64,000 nt of DNA from Thiolinea disciformis DSM 14473 (GTDB taxonomy: Bacteria > Pseudomonadota > Gammaproteobacteria > Thiotrichales > Thiotrichaceae), in contig NZ_AQVE01000001.1 of the NCBI RefSeq assembly GCF_000371925.1, positions 124,001-188,000 of the forward strand. The letters run 5' to 3'. The translations under genes were made by a program, and so were the position numbers. The notes under the pieces were generated by a model that did no database searches, was not told the origin of the DNA, and saw nothing but the letters and a program-made list of their open reading frames with translations. Shown here in pieces: positions 18,001-25,790 of the stretch (position 1 is its first letter; the number at the start of each line of letters is the position of its first letter).

Positions 18001-18295
18001 GATCCGCCGCTACGTCCGCTTGCTGCAAAACAGTATCCAAATCAGCTTGGGTAATCCGCCCCTGTTGATACTGCTCACGAAATTTTTCCAGTGGCCAATA
18101 GCCGCGATTGCCGGTTAATTCAGAAGCAGTGCGCACGGCATCCGGAAAGGGTAAATGTTGAAACCCATGCAGGGTATTGTGATGGACGAAATCACGAATC
18201 GGTGCTTGATTCGGCAATACATGATTTAAGTGCTCTAATAGATGCTCAAGCCGTTCAGCAAATGGCTTGGACGCTTTATCATGATGATGCTTCAT
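15008..18295 (-). CDS. dabA: DabA-type carbonic anhydrase-like subunit (DUF2309)
   Basis: 1095 residues, soluble, PF10070 (DUF2309). DabA binds zinc in a beta-carbonic-anhydrase-like site and with DabB forms an energy-coupled inorganic carbon accumulator used by autotrophs. All four zinc ligands are visible: Cys569 and Asp571 (VICCMDDREE), His760 (LGHYSTNQNNP) and Cys775 (YGCGACSG). The C-D spacing and the 15-residue H-to-C spacing equal those of the Halothiobacillus protein (C351, D353, H524, C539). The N-terminus (RDFVHHNTLHGFQHLPF) is family-typical. Start ATG at 18295 overlaps the preceding NuoM-like stop by one base (TGATG) with GGAGG upstream; a GTG one codon earlier is possible. It is longer than many DabA proteins (about 800-850) but in range for the long subgroup. 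Confidence 0.93.
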   Translation of the reverse strand: MKHHHDKASKPFAERLEHLLEHLNHVLPNQAPIRDFVHHNTLHGFQHLPFPDAVRTASELTGNRGYWPLEKFREQYQQGRITQADLDTVLQQADVAADQVIITLKDKTLTRADVYRVVLNYPIQAITPHQLVWKIEEEQALAGCQADVPHETKTQWLKRAIQQGLANEGVAIQQLWQSCLEVLHFDRALSHAEELVHVAPDRASRLFGQTLAAGEMSLNPVLHQYAREVLDDLLHQVGHKMTLRGLLQVLLGHDILESARPLLLRPLSLWLDQGLAPNSATLPTKSFYTWWKMQAATDWSANLNGVPDWIEHLDSLPDEASATIEAELRRLGIPEANWETYLEHLALDLPGWSGMMLWRHRTPAYQHLPNAVDMRDYLAVRLLLEHITARQVCRDQWLIEASLPELRGYFLDHLDEFLVRYERFKGELPEYLMVLAHQLLDRQQIDLHQRDHYDAAAWLHLAQMIWAWKHSSVTDEGVNIQASDRAWRLFRLAQHLGLTGVDIQQLGSEKVAELLASLEVMDEQQLSFLWLQAYELNYRNAIYNAILHNHQKGTWANRSCRPQAQVICCMDDREEGFRRHVEECDPSIETLGAAAFFNIPMNWQGMDDERSSKLCPVPVTPVNLIQEKALAESATAFALHQKRRHERLGFFNGLHQWTRTRLGLGTLTALAAAPAALGVMAGKSFAPLRFGSSVQRAKKRFEGVVPSRLHLTASHIDPQRSAQHNQVGFTNEEQAQLVGNFLKATGLTQGFAPLVIMLGHYSTNQNNPHQAAYGCGACSGRYSGPNARSFAAMANRPEVRELLAADAIQIPKDTWFIGGEHDTCTEEIRWQDLDLIPKRLELAFNDLQKTLYLASQHSAHERCRKLMSAPRKPSLLAAAQHVAGRGMDYSQPRPELGHVTNAVAFVGRRHMSQSLFLDRRAFLISYDCHGDSDGRLLESVLLTTAPVGAGINLEYYFSTVDNDRYGCGSKVTHNVMGLLGVMEGASSDLRTGLPKQMIEIHEPMRLQVVIEADLAIVEAVYQRQAVLQELIGNGWVLLGVKPPALPEIYHFYPKQGFVRWIGSSELAQFEHSVDWYQGEKVHLPPVRIVSGAVHV
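17840..17855. other. Weak parS-like site
   Basis: GGTTTCATGTGGAACA inside dabA matches the ParB consensus TGTTNCACGTGNAACA at 12 of 14 fixed positions (first base and one central base differ). Weakest of the set, listed because similar sites cluster around oriC. Confidence 0.25.
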
Positions 18296-19764
18296 CACAA
18301 GCCTCCTTGGACAAAAGCGCTAGCCCACTGACTCACTGAGACTTGCAAACGACTTATTAGCAGTGTGGGATAAAACCCTAGCCATAGGGTTGCTGCCATT
18401 AAAGCCATTCCCGCCATACATTCGCTTAAGTTCAGGTCTTTCATCGTGCTCCAATCCCCACGCATTGGGCCCGTGTATAAACGTTTAGCAGTACGCACAC
18501 TATAGGTAGCTGAAATCAGAACTCCTAACGATAAAATTGCAATAAGCCAAGTCCAACGCTGAAAACCACCCACTAAAGTGTGTAATTCAGCCACGAAACC
18601 GATCGTCCCCGGCATACCAACATTGCCTAATAAAGCAAATACCATCAGACCAGCCAGCAAAGGCGTTGTCGCCAACATCGAGCCATAGTCATCAATGTTA
18701 TAAGTCTGTGTACGCTCATACAGTAATCCCACCAACATAAACAGCAAGGCACTCACCAAACCATGCCCTAACATTTGCGTGAGAGCACCGGTTAAGCCAT
18801 AGTGATTTAAAGTGGCAATCCCCACCAATACAGCGCCCATATGACTCACTGACGCATAAGCGACCATGCGCTTAAGATTTTGCTGACGCCACGCCAATAA
18901 ACCGCCATAAATAATGCCGATCAAACCTAAAGCGACTAATAGACCCTGTAATTGCAGTGCTGCTTGCGGCAGCATGTCTACGCTACGAATCAAACCATAA
19001 GCGCCCATTTTCACTAGAATACCGGACAGCAACATGGCAACAGGCGTTGGCGCTTCTACATCCGCTAAAGGCAACCAGCCATGCAGGGGAAAGATAGGCA
19101 TTTTCACCCCAAAACCAATTAACAGCCCTAAGAAAATGAGGGTCTGTTCGCTAGCGGGTAGCGCTTGTGCTGCCGTTTTAATAGAATCAAATAAGAAAGA
19201 ATGCGCAGGATTGGCATCGAATAATAATAATAGACTCAATAGCATAAATACTGAGCCACCCATGGTATATAAAACGAAATTTAATGCGGCCGTTTGACGC
19301 TGTGATTCTCCCCAACGATCAATGAGAAAAAATAGGGGGATGAGGACTAATTCCCAAAACACATAAAATAATGCCCAGCCTTGGCTAATAAAAACGCCTG
19401 TCGTAGCAAACTCTAGTAATAACACCAGCACATAATAACTTTTAATACGTTCTTTGATGGAACCCGATACGCTGAGGGCAATTAGGATTAAGAGCTGTGT
19501 TAATACAATTAAAGGATAAGAGATACCATCCACACCGAAGACAAAATAAGTACCAAGTCTTGGATTCCACGTATATTTGCTAAACAACTGCACAGCAGGA
19601 TTATTAAAATCAATGGCTGAGCTTAATACTACACTCAATAATAAAGCTAGGCTCGCAGTACTAAGCGCCAACAGACGAATTAAACGCGGTGAGGCATTCG
19701 GCCAAAGCAAAATAAATAAGGCGCCACCGAGAGGTAGCAATAGCAAAACGATTAAAAAATCCAT
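18295..19764 (-). CDS. NuoM-like antiporter subunit, first gene of the dab operon
   Basis: 489 residues, about 14 membrane helices. Complete channel residues: Glu138 (YVFWELVLIPLFFL), Lys221 (GFGVKMPIFPLHGWLP), Lys252 (GILVKMGAYGLIR); the 31-residue gap between the lysines equals that of E. coli NuoM. The text VEAPTPVAMLLSGILVKMG is close to true NuoM. It opens the operon, and dabA starts on its stop codon, so the two are translationally coupled. No other complex I genes are near. I infer a proton- or sodium-translocating subunit of an enlarged DAB system, in analogy with cyanobacterial NDH-1 complexes that pair NdhD/NdhF subunits with the CO2-hydrating protein Cup. Confidence 0.87.
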   Translation of the reverse strand: MDFLIVLLLLPLGGALFILLWPNASPRLIRLLALSTASLALLLSVVLSSAIDFNNPAVQLFSKYTWNPRLGTYFVFGVDGISYPLIVLTQLLILIALSVSGSIKERIKSYYVLVLLLEFATTGVFISQGWALFYVFWELVLIPLFFLIDRWGESQRQTAALNFVLYTMGGSVFMLLSLLLLFDANPAHSFLFDSIKTAAQALPASEQTLIFLGLLIGFGVKMPIFPLHGWLPLADVEAPTPVAMLLSGILVKMGAYGLIRSVDMLPQAALQLQGLLVALGLIGIIYGGLLAWRQQNLKRMVAYASVSHMGAVLVGIATLNHYGLTGALTQMLGHGLVSALLFMLVGLLYERTQTYNIDDYGSMLATTPLLAGLMVFALLGNVGMPGTIGFVAELHTLVGGFQRWTWLIAILSLGVLISATYSVRTAKRLYTGPMRGDWSTMKDLNLSECMAGMALMAATLWLGFYPTLLISRLQVSVSQWASAFVQGGL

Positions 19765-19863
19765 GTCAAGCCCGACTGATTGTCCCGCAGCGAATGTATT
19801 GGCCTAAAGTACCAAAACCTTGATAGTAAGATGAATAGGGCTAAGTCACTAGCCCACTATTCA

Positions 19864-21897
19864 TTAGGGAATAGGCCGAAGACTATTAAGTTTTTCTAAC
19901 GTCGGTAGTGTAAGCGTCAACGGCGAGTCCGTCACGTTCCATTGGCCTTTTGCAACATTATCACCACTTAGACTATTGAAAATGGCATAACTATACTTGC
20001 CATAGTGCGGTAATTTACGTGCTAATACCTGCAAAGCTTCTGGTGTGGGCGCATCCAACAAAATCACAGGTTGCTGACCTGCCGTTAAAGCCAAGCCTAG
20101 TGAATGCAGTCCACACATATAAGTTTCGCTATTTAAGGTAAAAGCCGTATCGTTCAATTTAAACGGCTGATTGGCACGCATGAGCAAACGCGTCAGTGCT
20201 TCATTATCGCCTCCCAATAACACCATAATCCCACTCTCCGGCAAGGGTTCATCATCATATTGGATGCGAGACTGTGGATTGTTTTTAGCAAGCTGTTCGG
20301 CCCACTCTTCCCAAGCGAACTCCATGCCTGTGGTTAATTTGCGCTGCAATACAAAATACTTGGGTTCATCATTAAACAAAACATTCAAGGCCGCTGGTAC
20401 TTCTCTCGCATTAGGCAAGCGCAAGACTTCAAAATAAGGATCAACCGCGACCGCCACAGGCAATTTTTCATACAGCAGGCTTAAGGTTTGCTCGCTTTGA
20501 TACACGGGAAACCATTGGGTATTTTGCTGTCCATCAGCAAAGCTTGCCACAATCGGCACGCGCATTTGCCAAGGTTTATCACCCTGTTGTTTTAAGCTTA
20601 ACCCTAACTGCACTTGTGTACCTACTAGCTTCAAGCTTGCTTGCTTTAAGCTCAATTGAGGTGCACCGGTACGGTTTAAACCTTGTTCAAATAACCCTTT
20701 TAAATCTTGCTGGCTTACGCGCTCAAACATTTTTTGGAGATCGTCAAAGCTTGCTGCACGAAAACGATAGTTTTGATAAAACTGTTTTAGTGCAGTAAAA
20801 AATGAAGCATCGCCGATTTGTAAGCGCAGGCTATGAAACAACATCAACGCTTTACTATAACCCACGGCTTGGGTTGCATTATCGTGACGGCTGCGAAAAG
20901 CATTTAAGGGCAGGTCATGACCAGCTTGCGTAAAAGCAGCGTATTGTTGTAAAGCATCGCGCCGATAATCTGCACCTAAGCCTTTTAATTCTTTTAAATA
21001 ATAGTCACTTAAATAGGCAGTTAAACCCTCACTCCAATTCGCCTGACTGGCATCAGTATAAACACCATTTCCCCACCAATTATGCAAAATTTCATGCGGT
21101 AATGATGTCTCCAGAATAAAGGGTAGGCGCATAACTTTTGAGCCAAGCAAAGTAAATGACGGCATTCCCCAACCTGTTTCCCAAAAACTTTCTACGGTTG
21201 CGAATTTTTTATAAGGATACTCACCTAATAGATTGGTATAAAAGCTAAGATACTCCTGTGTCGCTTTTAGATATTGATTCGCTAGCGTTTCATTATTATT
21301 CAATAAATAAACTTGTGCAGCACCAGCTTGATAGAAAGTAAAGGCGCCAGCGACCAAATAAATCGCATCTTGTGGATGTTGCTCAATCCATGTTTTCCCT
21401 TGCAACTCGCCCTGAGTAATACTCAGCCAATTCGGCGGCAAATCTACTGCTAGCGTAAAGGTATGGCGTGCATTTGGTAATTGTGCATACCACGCTAAAT
21501 TGGGGTCGAGGTAAAGACCACGCTCACTCAACATGACACAGATTTGCTGGAGCCAATCACAGTCAGGGGTTGAGGTGAATTGCCCCTCATATTCCAGCGT
21601 GATCGATTGATTAGGCGCCACTGCAATAAGGCGCCTATCACCCTGAATGCGTGACGTTTGCTTAGATGTTAAACGGAACTTCTTATTTAAGGATACTTCT
21701 AACGTTTGATGGGGTGGCACATTGAACGCGATGTTATCCTTAATCGACACAGAACCAAGAGATAGATCAGGTGTGACTTGTAATTGGTGATGAATGATTA
21801 AGTCGGTGTCTTTGTCAGTAGCGAGAACTGGAAAAGCATAAAGCAACCCACACAACAGCCATAGCCAATACCTGAAACCTTGTCGCATTCTATCCAT
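19864..21897 (-). CDS. M1-like zinc metallopeptidase, exported
   Basis: 677 residues. A signal peptide (about 1-26, ending PVLA) is followed by an N-terminal beta domain and a gluzincin catalytic domain. The zinc site is HEILH (His268, Glu269, His272) with Glu290 in NWSEGLTAYLS; the gap of 17 residues is one short of the usual M1 spacing of 18. Instead of the classic GAMEN exopeptidase motif there is GWGMPSFTLLGS, seen in bacterial M1 relatives of unknown substrate. The C-terminal part (residues ~400-677) is a separate beta/alpha region of unclear role that includes MVLLGGDNEALTRL. Likely periplasmic or secreted. The gene is 100 bases upstream of the dab operon, same strand. Aminopeptidase activity is plausible but not shown. 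Confidence 0.8.
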   Translation of the reverse strand: MDRMRQGFRYWLWLLCGLLYAFPVLATDKDTDLIIHHQLQVTPDLSLGSVSIKDNIAFNVPPHQTLEVSLNKKFRLTSKQTSRIQGDRRLIAVAPNQSITLEYEGQFTSTPDCDWLQQICVMLSERGLYLDPNLAWYAQLPNARHTFTLAVDLPPNWLSITQGELQGKTWIEQHPQDAIYLVAGAFTFYQAGAAQVYLLNNNETLANQYLKATQEYLSFYTNLLGEYPYKKFATVESFWETGWGMPSFTLLGSKVMRLPFILETSLPHEILHNWWGNGVYTDASQANWSEGLTAYLSDYYLKELKGLGADYRRDALQQYAAFTQAGHDLPLNAFRSRHDNATQAVGYSKALMLFHSLRLQIGDASFFTALKQFYQNYRFRAASFDDLQKMFERVSQQDLKGLFEQGLNRTGAPQLSLKQASLKLVGTQVQLGLSLKQQGDKPWQMRVPIVASFADGQQNTQWFPVYQSEQTLSLLYEKLPVAVAVDPYFEVLRLPNAREVPAALNVLFNDEPKYFVLQRKLTTGMEFAWEEWAEQLAKNNPQSRIQYDDEPLPESGIMVLLGGDNEALTRLLMRANQPFKLNDTAFTLNSETYMCGLHSLGLALTAGQQPVILLDAPTPEALQVLARKLPHYGKYSYAIFNSLSGDNVAKGQWNVTDSPLTLTLPTLEKLNSLRPIP

Positions 21898-22003
21898 TGC
21901 GTTGTTCGCCTCCCTTGATCATTGTGTATGCTGTTAGCGTAAGAGCGTGAAGCCTAGTAAAACTCAGTAGTCTGCATTATTTTTTAAGTGTTATGGAATT
22001 TTT

Positions 22004-23179
22004 ATGAAAAAAATACGCTGTTATGCACTTACTGTGCTCACTCTAATGAACCCGCTCGCTTTCAACGCTGCTCAAGCTTCCACGGCAACCTTACAACATC
22101 AGACCCAAGCCGATGTACTGAGTTATATCCAGCATTACCAGCCACCCGCCTCAAATGGCGAGAAAAAATTAAGTTTTCTTGAGTTAAGTGCACAACTAAA
22201 AAACAAACGTATTGTATTTGTTAGCGAAATTCATGATCGTTACGATCATCACCTGAATCAACTGGCGATTTTAAAAGCCATGCACCAACAAAACCCTAAT
22301 ATAGCGTTAGGTGTGGAGTGGTTTCAGCAGCCCTTCCAACACGTGGTTAATGCGTATCTAGCCGGTAAGATCAATGAAAACGAATTATTGCGCCAAACGG
22401 ATTATTATGAGCGCTGGCGTTATGATTTCCGTATGTTACGCCCGATTTTAGAATTCGCCAAAGCTAACAAAATTCCCGTCCTTGCTTTAAATGCACCGAG
22501 TGAAATTACACGTAAAATTGCCTTGAGTGGCTTAAGTCAATTAACACCTAGCGAGCGAGCACAAATTCCTGCTCAAATTACGCCACCGAGTGAATCGTAT
22601 CAACAACGCTTAAAACAAGTTTTTGCCCAACATTCGCGTGAAGAAAGCCACTTTAAAAACTTTGCCTTGGCACAACGCGTATGGGATGAAACCATGGCGG
22701 CTAATATTGTGCAGTTTCTTAAACAAAATCCTCAAACGCGCATGGTGGTATTAGCAGGGCAAGGGCATATGAGTTTTGGCTCAGGTATCCCAGCCGACGT
22801 GAAACGGCAATTGCCCAAAGAAAGTATGCTTACCATTCATAGCACCAGTGCACGCGATATACAGCGGGGCCAAGCGGATTATTTTATTTTAAGTGAATAT
22901 CAAAGCCTGCCACCTACCAGCAAATTAGGTGTGTGGCTAGATTCAAAACCAAATGGTGTGCATATTGGCAAATTAATCCCCAATAGCGCTGCAGCCAAAG
23001 CTGGTTTACAAGAAGGCGACCGTATTACACGGATTAATGATCAAGTGATTGATAGTAGTAGCGATTTATTTCTGACATTGGCGCAATATCGCCCTGGCGA
23101 ACAAGTACAAATTGGTATAGAGCGCCGTTCAGCTCCAGAAAAACAACGTGCGCAAACGCTTAAACTAACGCTTCAATAA
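22004..23179 (+). CDS. ChaN-like haem/cofactor-binding protein fused to a PDZ domain
   Basis: 391 residues. Signal peptide (residues 1-25, LTLMNPLAFNAAQAS), then a ChaN domain (PF04187): RIVFVSEIHDRYDHHLNQL, ALGVEWFQQPFQ, and VVLAGQGHMSFGSGIP. In Campylobacter the related ChaN binds paired haems and links to iron uptake. The C-terminal ~90 residues are a PDZ domain (GVHIGKLIPNSAAAKAGL, DRITRINDQVI). The fusion suggests that the protein binds a C-terminal peptide or another envelope protein. No lipobox is visible, so it is probably soluble in the periplasm. Its 3' end overlaps the convergent CAP-domain gene by seven bases. Confidence 0.82.
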   Translation: MKKIRCYALTVLTLMNPLAFNAAQASTATLQHQTQADVLSYIQHYQPPASNGEKKLSFLELSAQLKNKRIVFVSEIHDRYDHHLNQLAILKAMHQQNPNIALGVEWFQQPFQHVVNAYLAGKINENELLRQTDYYERWRYDFRMLRPILEFAKANKIPVLALNAPSEITRKIALSGLSQLTPSERAQIPAQITPPSESYQQRLKQVFAQHSREESHFKNFALAQRVWDETMAANIVQFLKQNPQTRMVVLAGQGHMSFGSGIPADVKRQLPKESMLTIHSTSARDIQRGQADYFILSEYQSLPPTSKLGVWLDSKPNGVHIGKLIPNSAAAKAGLQEGDRITRINDQVIDSSSDLFLTLAQYRPGEQVQIGIERRSAPEKQRAQTLKLTLQ

Positions 23180-23757
23180 GGACGCTCGCCCACCCAATTA
23201 CCGGGCGGATCATAATTACACACCCAAATTTGACCAGCATTAGGGCAATAGGCCATACCACAACCTATTTGGCGGGTTGTGCGCCATACCATTTGGGTGT
23301 AATGTCCGCATTGCTTGCCGCGACGACAAGTGTTTTTCCCATAACGGTAATCACTTTGTTCATCTGACCACGCTTGAGCAACCTCACTAGAGCTAACTAG
23401 GCTCGGCTCACGATTACCATCTGACCAGATAAGTGCGCTTGCCCAATATAAATTTTCACCAAATGCTTCGCGATCTTGACCCAATTCTTGGCGATGCTTG
23501 AGATGGCAACCGTAATTTTGTGCCAAACTGCCCGCCCATTCTTGCGCATAATTGGCCAAGTAGGGAGACCAAGTTAGCTCCGACAAGCCCAGCATGGCAC
23601 GTACTTGATTGTGAGCTTGTACCATCTCCTCAGGATTTAGCGTGCTTACGCCCGCCACTACCGACACGGGTCGATCAGCGGGTGTAGTACTGGTACAAGC
23701 ACTCAGTAAAAATAACGGTAATATACCGAGCCATTTAAGCTTATTGCTGGCGTACAT
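23173..23757 (-). CDS. CAP/SCP-domain lipoprotein
   Basis: 194 residues from ATG 23757. The lipoprotein signal ends in LLSACTS (lipobox LSAC). The CAP/SCP (PR-1-like) domain shows HNQVRAMLGLSELTWSP, the AQEWA helix, GENLYWAS, the CGHYTQMVWRTT motif and CNYDPPGNWVGERPY. Bacterial CAP proteins are secreted or membrane-anchored; activities are mostly unknown. The start lies 17 bases inside the end of the MBL-fold gene, so the two are co-transcribed and probably coupled. The longer frame upstream is unlikely because it would lose the lipoprotein signal at the N-terminus. Confidence 0.85.
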   Translation of the reverse strand: MYASNKLKWLGILPLFLLSACTSTTPADRPVSVVAGVSTLNPEEMVQAHNQVRAMLGLSELTWSPYLANYAQEWAGSLAQNYGCHLKHRQELGQDREAFGENLYWASALIWSDGNREPSLVSSSEVAQAWSDEQSDYRYGKNTCRRGKQCGHYTQMVWRTTRQIGCGMAYCPNAGQIWVCNYDPPGNWVGERPY

Positions 23758-24376
23758 AAGGATTATAGCTACGCTCCTCGCCAATAGTGGTATTAGGCCC
23801 GTGGCCAGGGATGACCGTAACGTGATCGTCCAAGGTGAATAATTGTTGTGTTATCGAGTCCAATAATTGCTGATGATTGCCGCCCGGAAAGTCAGTACGC
23901 CCAATACTGCCTGAAAATAACACATCACCGGCAAAGACTCTATTTTCACTGTGATCGATTAAAACCACATGGCCAGGCGTATGGCCAGGGGTATGGCGCA
24001 CTTCGAAACGTTGTTTCCCTAAGGTTAAGGTATCGCCGTGTTTTAGCCATTGATGGGGCGTAAATGCCTCGTGCGGCGGGAAACCAAACATTTGCGATTG
24101 GCGTGGCAAGGCATCCAACCAATATTTATCGCCCTCGTGCGGGCCAATAATAGGAATCTGATAAGCCTCGGCTAATGGCAACGTCCCGCCAACATGATCC
24201 AAATGTCCATGAGTCAGCCATACAGCAACTGGCTTTAAACCTTGTTGCGTTACGAAAGCCTGCAACTGATCCACATCACCGCCCGGATCAACAAACGCGC
24301 ATTCTTTGGTGACATCGCACCAAACAACGCTACAGTTTTGTTCGAATGGCGTTACTGGAATAGAACGATAAGGCAT
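23741..24376 (-). CDS. Metallo-beta-lactamase fold hydrolase (YcbL/glyoxalase II-like)
   Basis: 211 residues from ATG 24376. The binuclear metal site is complete: THGHLDHVGG, HTPGHTPGHV, FAGDVLFSGSIGRTDFPGG and VIPGHGPNTTIGEE. The compact size and lack of the C-terminal helical domain match YcbL, a type II-like hydroxyacylglutathione hydrolase that uses zinc and iron; substrate preference is uncertain. It acts in the cytosol. It lies 66 bases downstream of mnmE on the same strand and overlaps the CAP-domain gene downstream. Confidence 0.88.
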   Translation of the reverse strand: MPYRSIPVTPFEQNCSVVWCDVTKECAFVDPGGDVDQLQAFVTQQGLKPVAVWLTHGHLDHVGGTLPLAEAYQIPIIGPHEGDKYWLDALPRQSQMFGFPPHEAFTPHQWLKHGDTLTLGKQRFEVRHTPGHTPGHVVLIDHSENRVFAGDVLFSGSIGRTDFPGGNHQQLLDSITQQLFTLDDHVTVIPGHGPNTTIGEERSYNPYVRQQ

Positions 24377-24442
24377 TATCAATAGCTCAAAATAGACTTA
24401 ATGAGCAGAAAATTTAACAGCCTTTAGCGAGTTTGAATAGCA

Positions 24443-25777
24443 CTACTTGCCAATACAGAACGAACTAAAAATTTCACCTAATAAATCATCGGGAGTAAAT
24501 TTGCCGGTGATTTGCCCCAAAGCCTCTTGAGCTACGCGTAATTCTTCCGCCATTAATTCACCCGCTTGAAAAGTGTTTAGCTGAATAGAGGCGGCTTCTA
24601 AGGCTTGTTGCGTTTCTTTTAACGCTTGTAAATGACGACGACGCGCCATAAATATGCCTTCGTTTTCACCTTGGAATCCCATGCGCGCTTTTAATGCCTC
24701 GCGCAAGACATCCAAACCTAAGTTTTGCTTGGCAGATATATATAACTGTTCGCCTTGCTGACCGGCAGTTTTGCCGCTGAGATCAATTTTATTATGCACC
24801 ACTAAGCGCGGTATCGATGGCGGTAGACGTTGGATAATATCACCGGTTTCTAGGGGCGCTGTATCGTCCACCAGTAATAAAATCAAGTCGGCCTTATCCA
24901 CTTCCTGCCAAGCACGCTCAATGCCTAATTGCTCCACTAAATCCTCACTGGCGCGCAAACCTGCTGTATCGACAATGTGTAAAGGCATACCATCCAGATT
25001 AATTTGTTCGCGTAGGACGTCACGTGTAGTACCTGCAATCGGTGTCACCAAAGCGGTTTCTTGGCCTGCTAAAGCATTTAATAAACTCGATTTTCCTGCA
25101 TTGGGGCGGCCAATAATCACCAAGTGCATACCATCACGCAATAAACTGCCTTGCTGCGCTTTTTGCATTAATTCATGTAGAGTTTGCTGTAATTGCGCTA
25201 AACGTCCAGCCACTACACCATCTGCTAAAAAGTCAATTTCTTCCTCTGGAAAATCAAGGGCTGCTTCGACATAGATGCGTAGCTCAATCAAAGTTGTTAA
25301 CAACTTATCCACAGCTTGTGAAAAATCGCCTTGCAAGGAGCGTAAGGCTGAACGAGCTGCTTGTTCTGAACTCGCATCAATTAAATCTGCAATGGCTTCG
25401 GCTTGGGCTAAGTCGAGTTTGCCATTTAAGAAAGCACGTTCTGAAAACTCACCAGGTCGCGCTAAACGCGCCCCTAATTCAATACAGCGTTTTAAAACTG
25501 TATCTAAAACAACCCTGCCACCGTGCCCCTGCAATTCCAGTACGTCTTCACCCGTAAAGGAATGCGGTGCAGGAAAATAAAGCGCAATACCATCATCTAA
25601 GGTTTGTTGATTTACTGCGAGAAAAGGGCGGTGAATTGCAGTACGGGGGCGGGGTAAAGAACCTAAGATACCTTCAGCAATCAATCTTACTGAAGGCCCA
25701 GACAGTCGGATAATACCGACACCACCGCGCCCTAAAGGCGTTGCAATAGCCACGATGGTGTCGTTAGTGTTCCACAT
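24443..25777 (-). CDS. mnmE: tRNA U34 carboxymethylaminomethyl-modifying GTPase
   Basis: 444 residues. MnmE with MnmG makes cmnm5U at the wobble base of tRNAs using a tetrahydrofolate unit. The N-terminal folate-binding domain ([19 protein letters not shown]), helical domain and inserted G domain (GRPNAGKSS near residues 222-230, DTAGLR, NKID) are all present, and the last five residues FCIGK carry the catalytic Cys. Usual size. It is 13 bases downstream of yidC in the rpmH-rnpA-yidC-mnmE order. The expected next genes (mnmG, rsmG, parA, parB) do not follow; the downstream gene is a YcbL-like hydrolase. The start codon lies in a parS-like sequence. Confidence 0.96.
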   Translation of the reverse strand: MWNTNDTIVAIATPLGRGGVGIIRLSGPSVRLIAEGILGSLPRPRTAIHRPFLAVNQQTLDDGIALYFPAPHSFTGEDVLELQGHGGRVVLDTVLKRCIELGARLARPGEFSERAFLNGKLDLAQAEAIADLIDASSEQAARSALRSLQGDFSQAVDKLLTTLIELRIYVEAALDFPEEEIDFLADGVVAGRLAQLQQTLHELMQKAQQGSLLRDGMHLVIIGRPNAGKSSLLNALAGQETALVTPIAGTTRDVLREQINLDGMPLHIVDTAGLRASEDLVEQLGIERAWQEVDKADLILLLVDDTAPLETGDIIQRLPPSIPRLVVHNKIDLSGKTAGQQGEQLYISAKQNLGLDVLREALKARMGFQGENEGIFMARRRHLQALKETQQALEAASIQLNTFQAGELMAEELRVAQEALGQITGKFTPDDLLGEIFSSFCIGK

Positions 25778-25783
25778 GGAACC
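25768..25783. other. parS-like site at the mnmE start
   Basis: TGTTCCACATGGAACC differs from the parS consensus TGTTNCACGTGNAACA at one central base and the last base. The mnmE start codon lies within it. The same 16-mer recurs exactly at 45097. Confidence 0.45.
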
Positions 25784-25790
25784 TTTCCTA

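Noticed and set aside
24771-25274. 167-residue plus-strand ORF inside mnmE
   Set aside because: Antisense to mnmE, which is complete and conserved.
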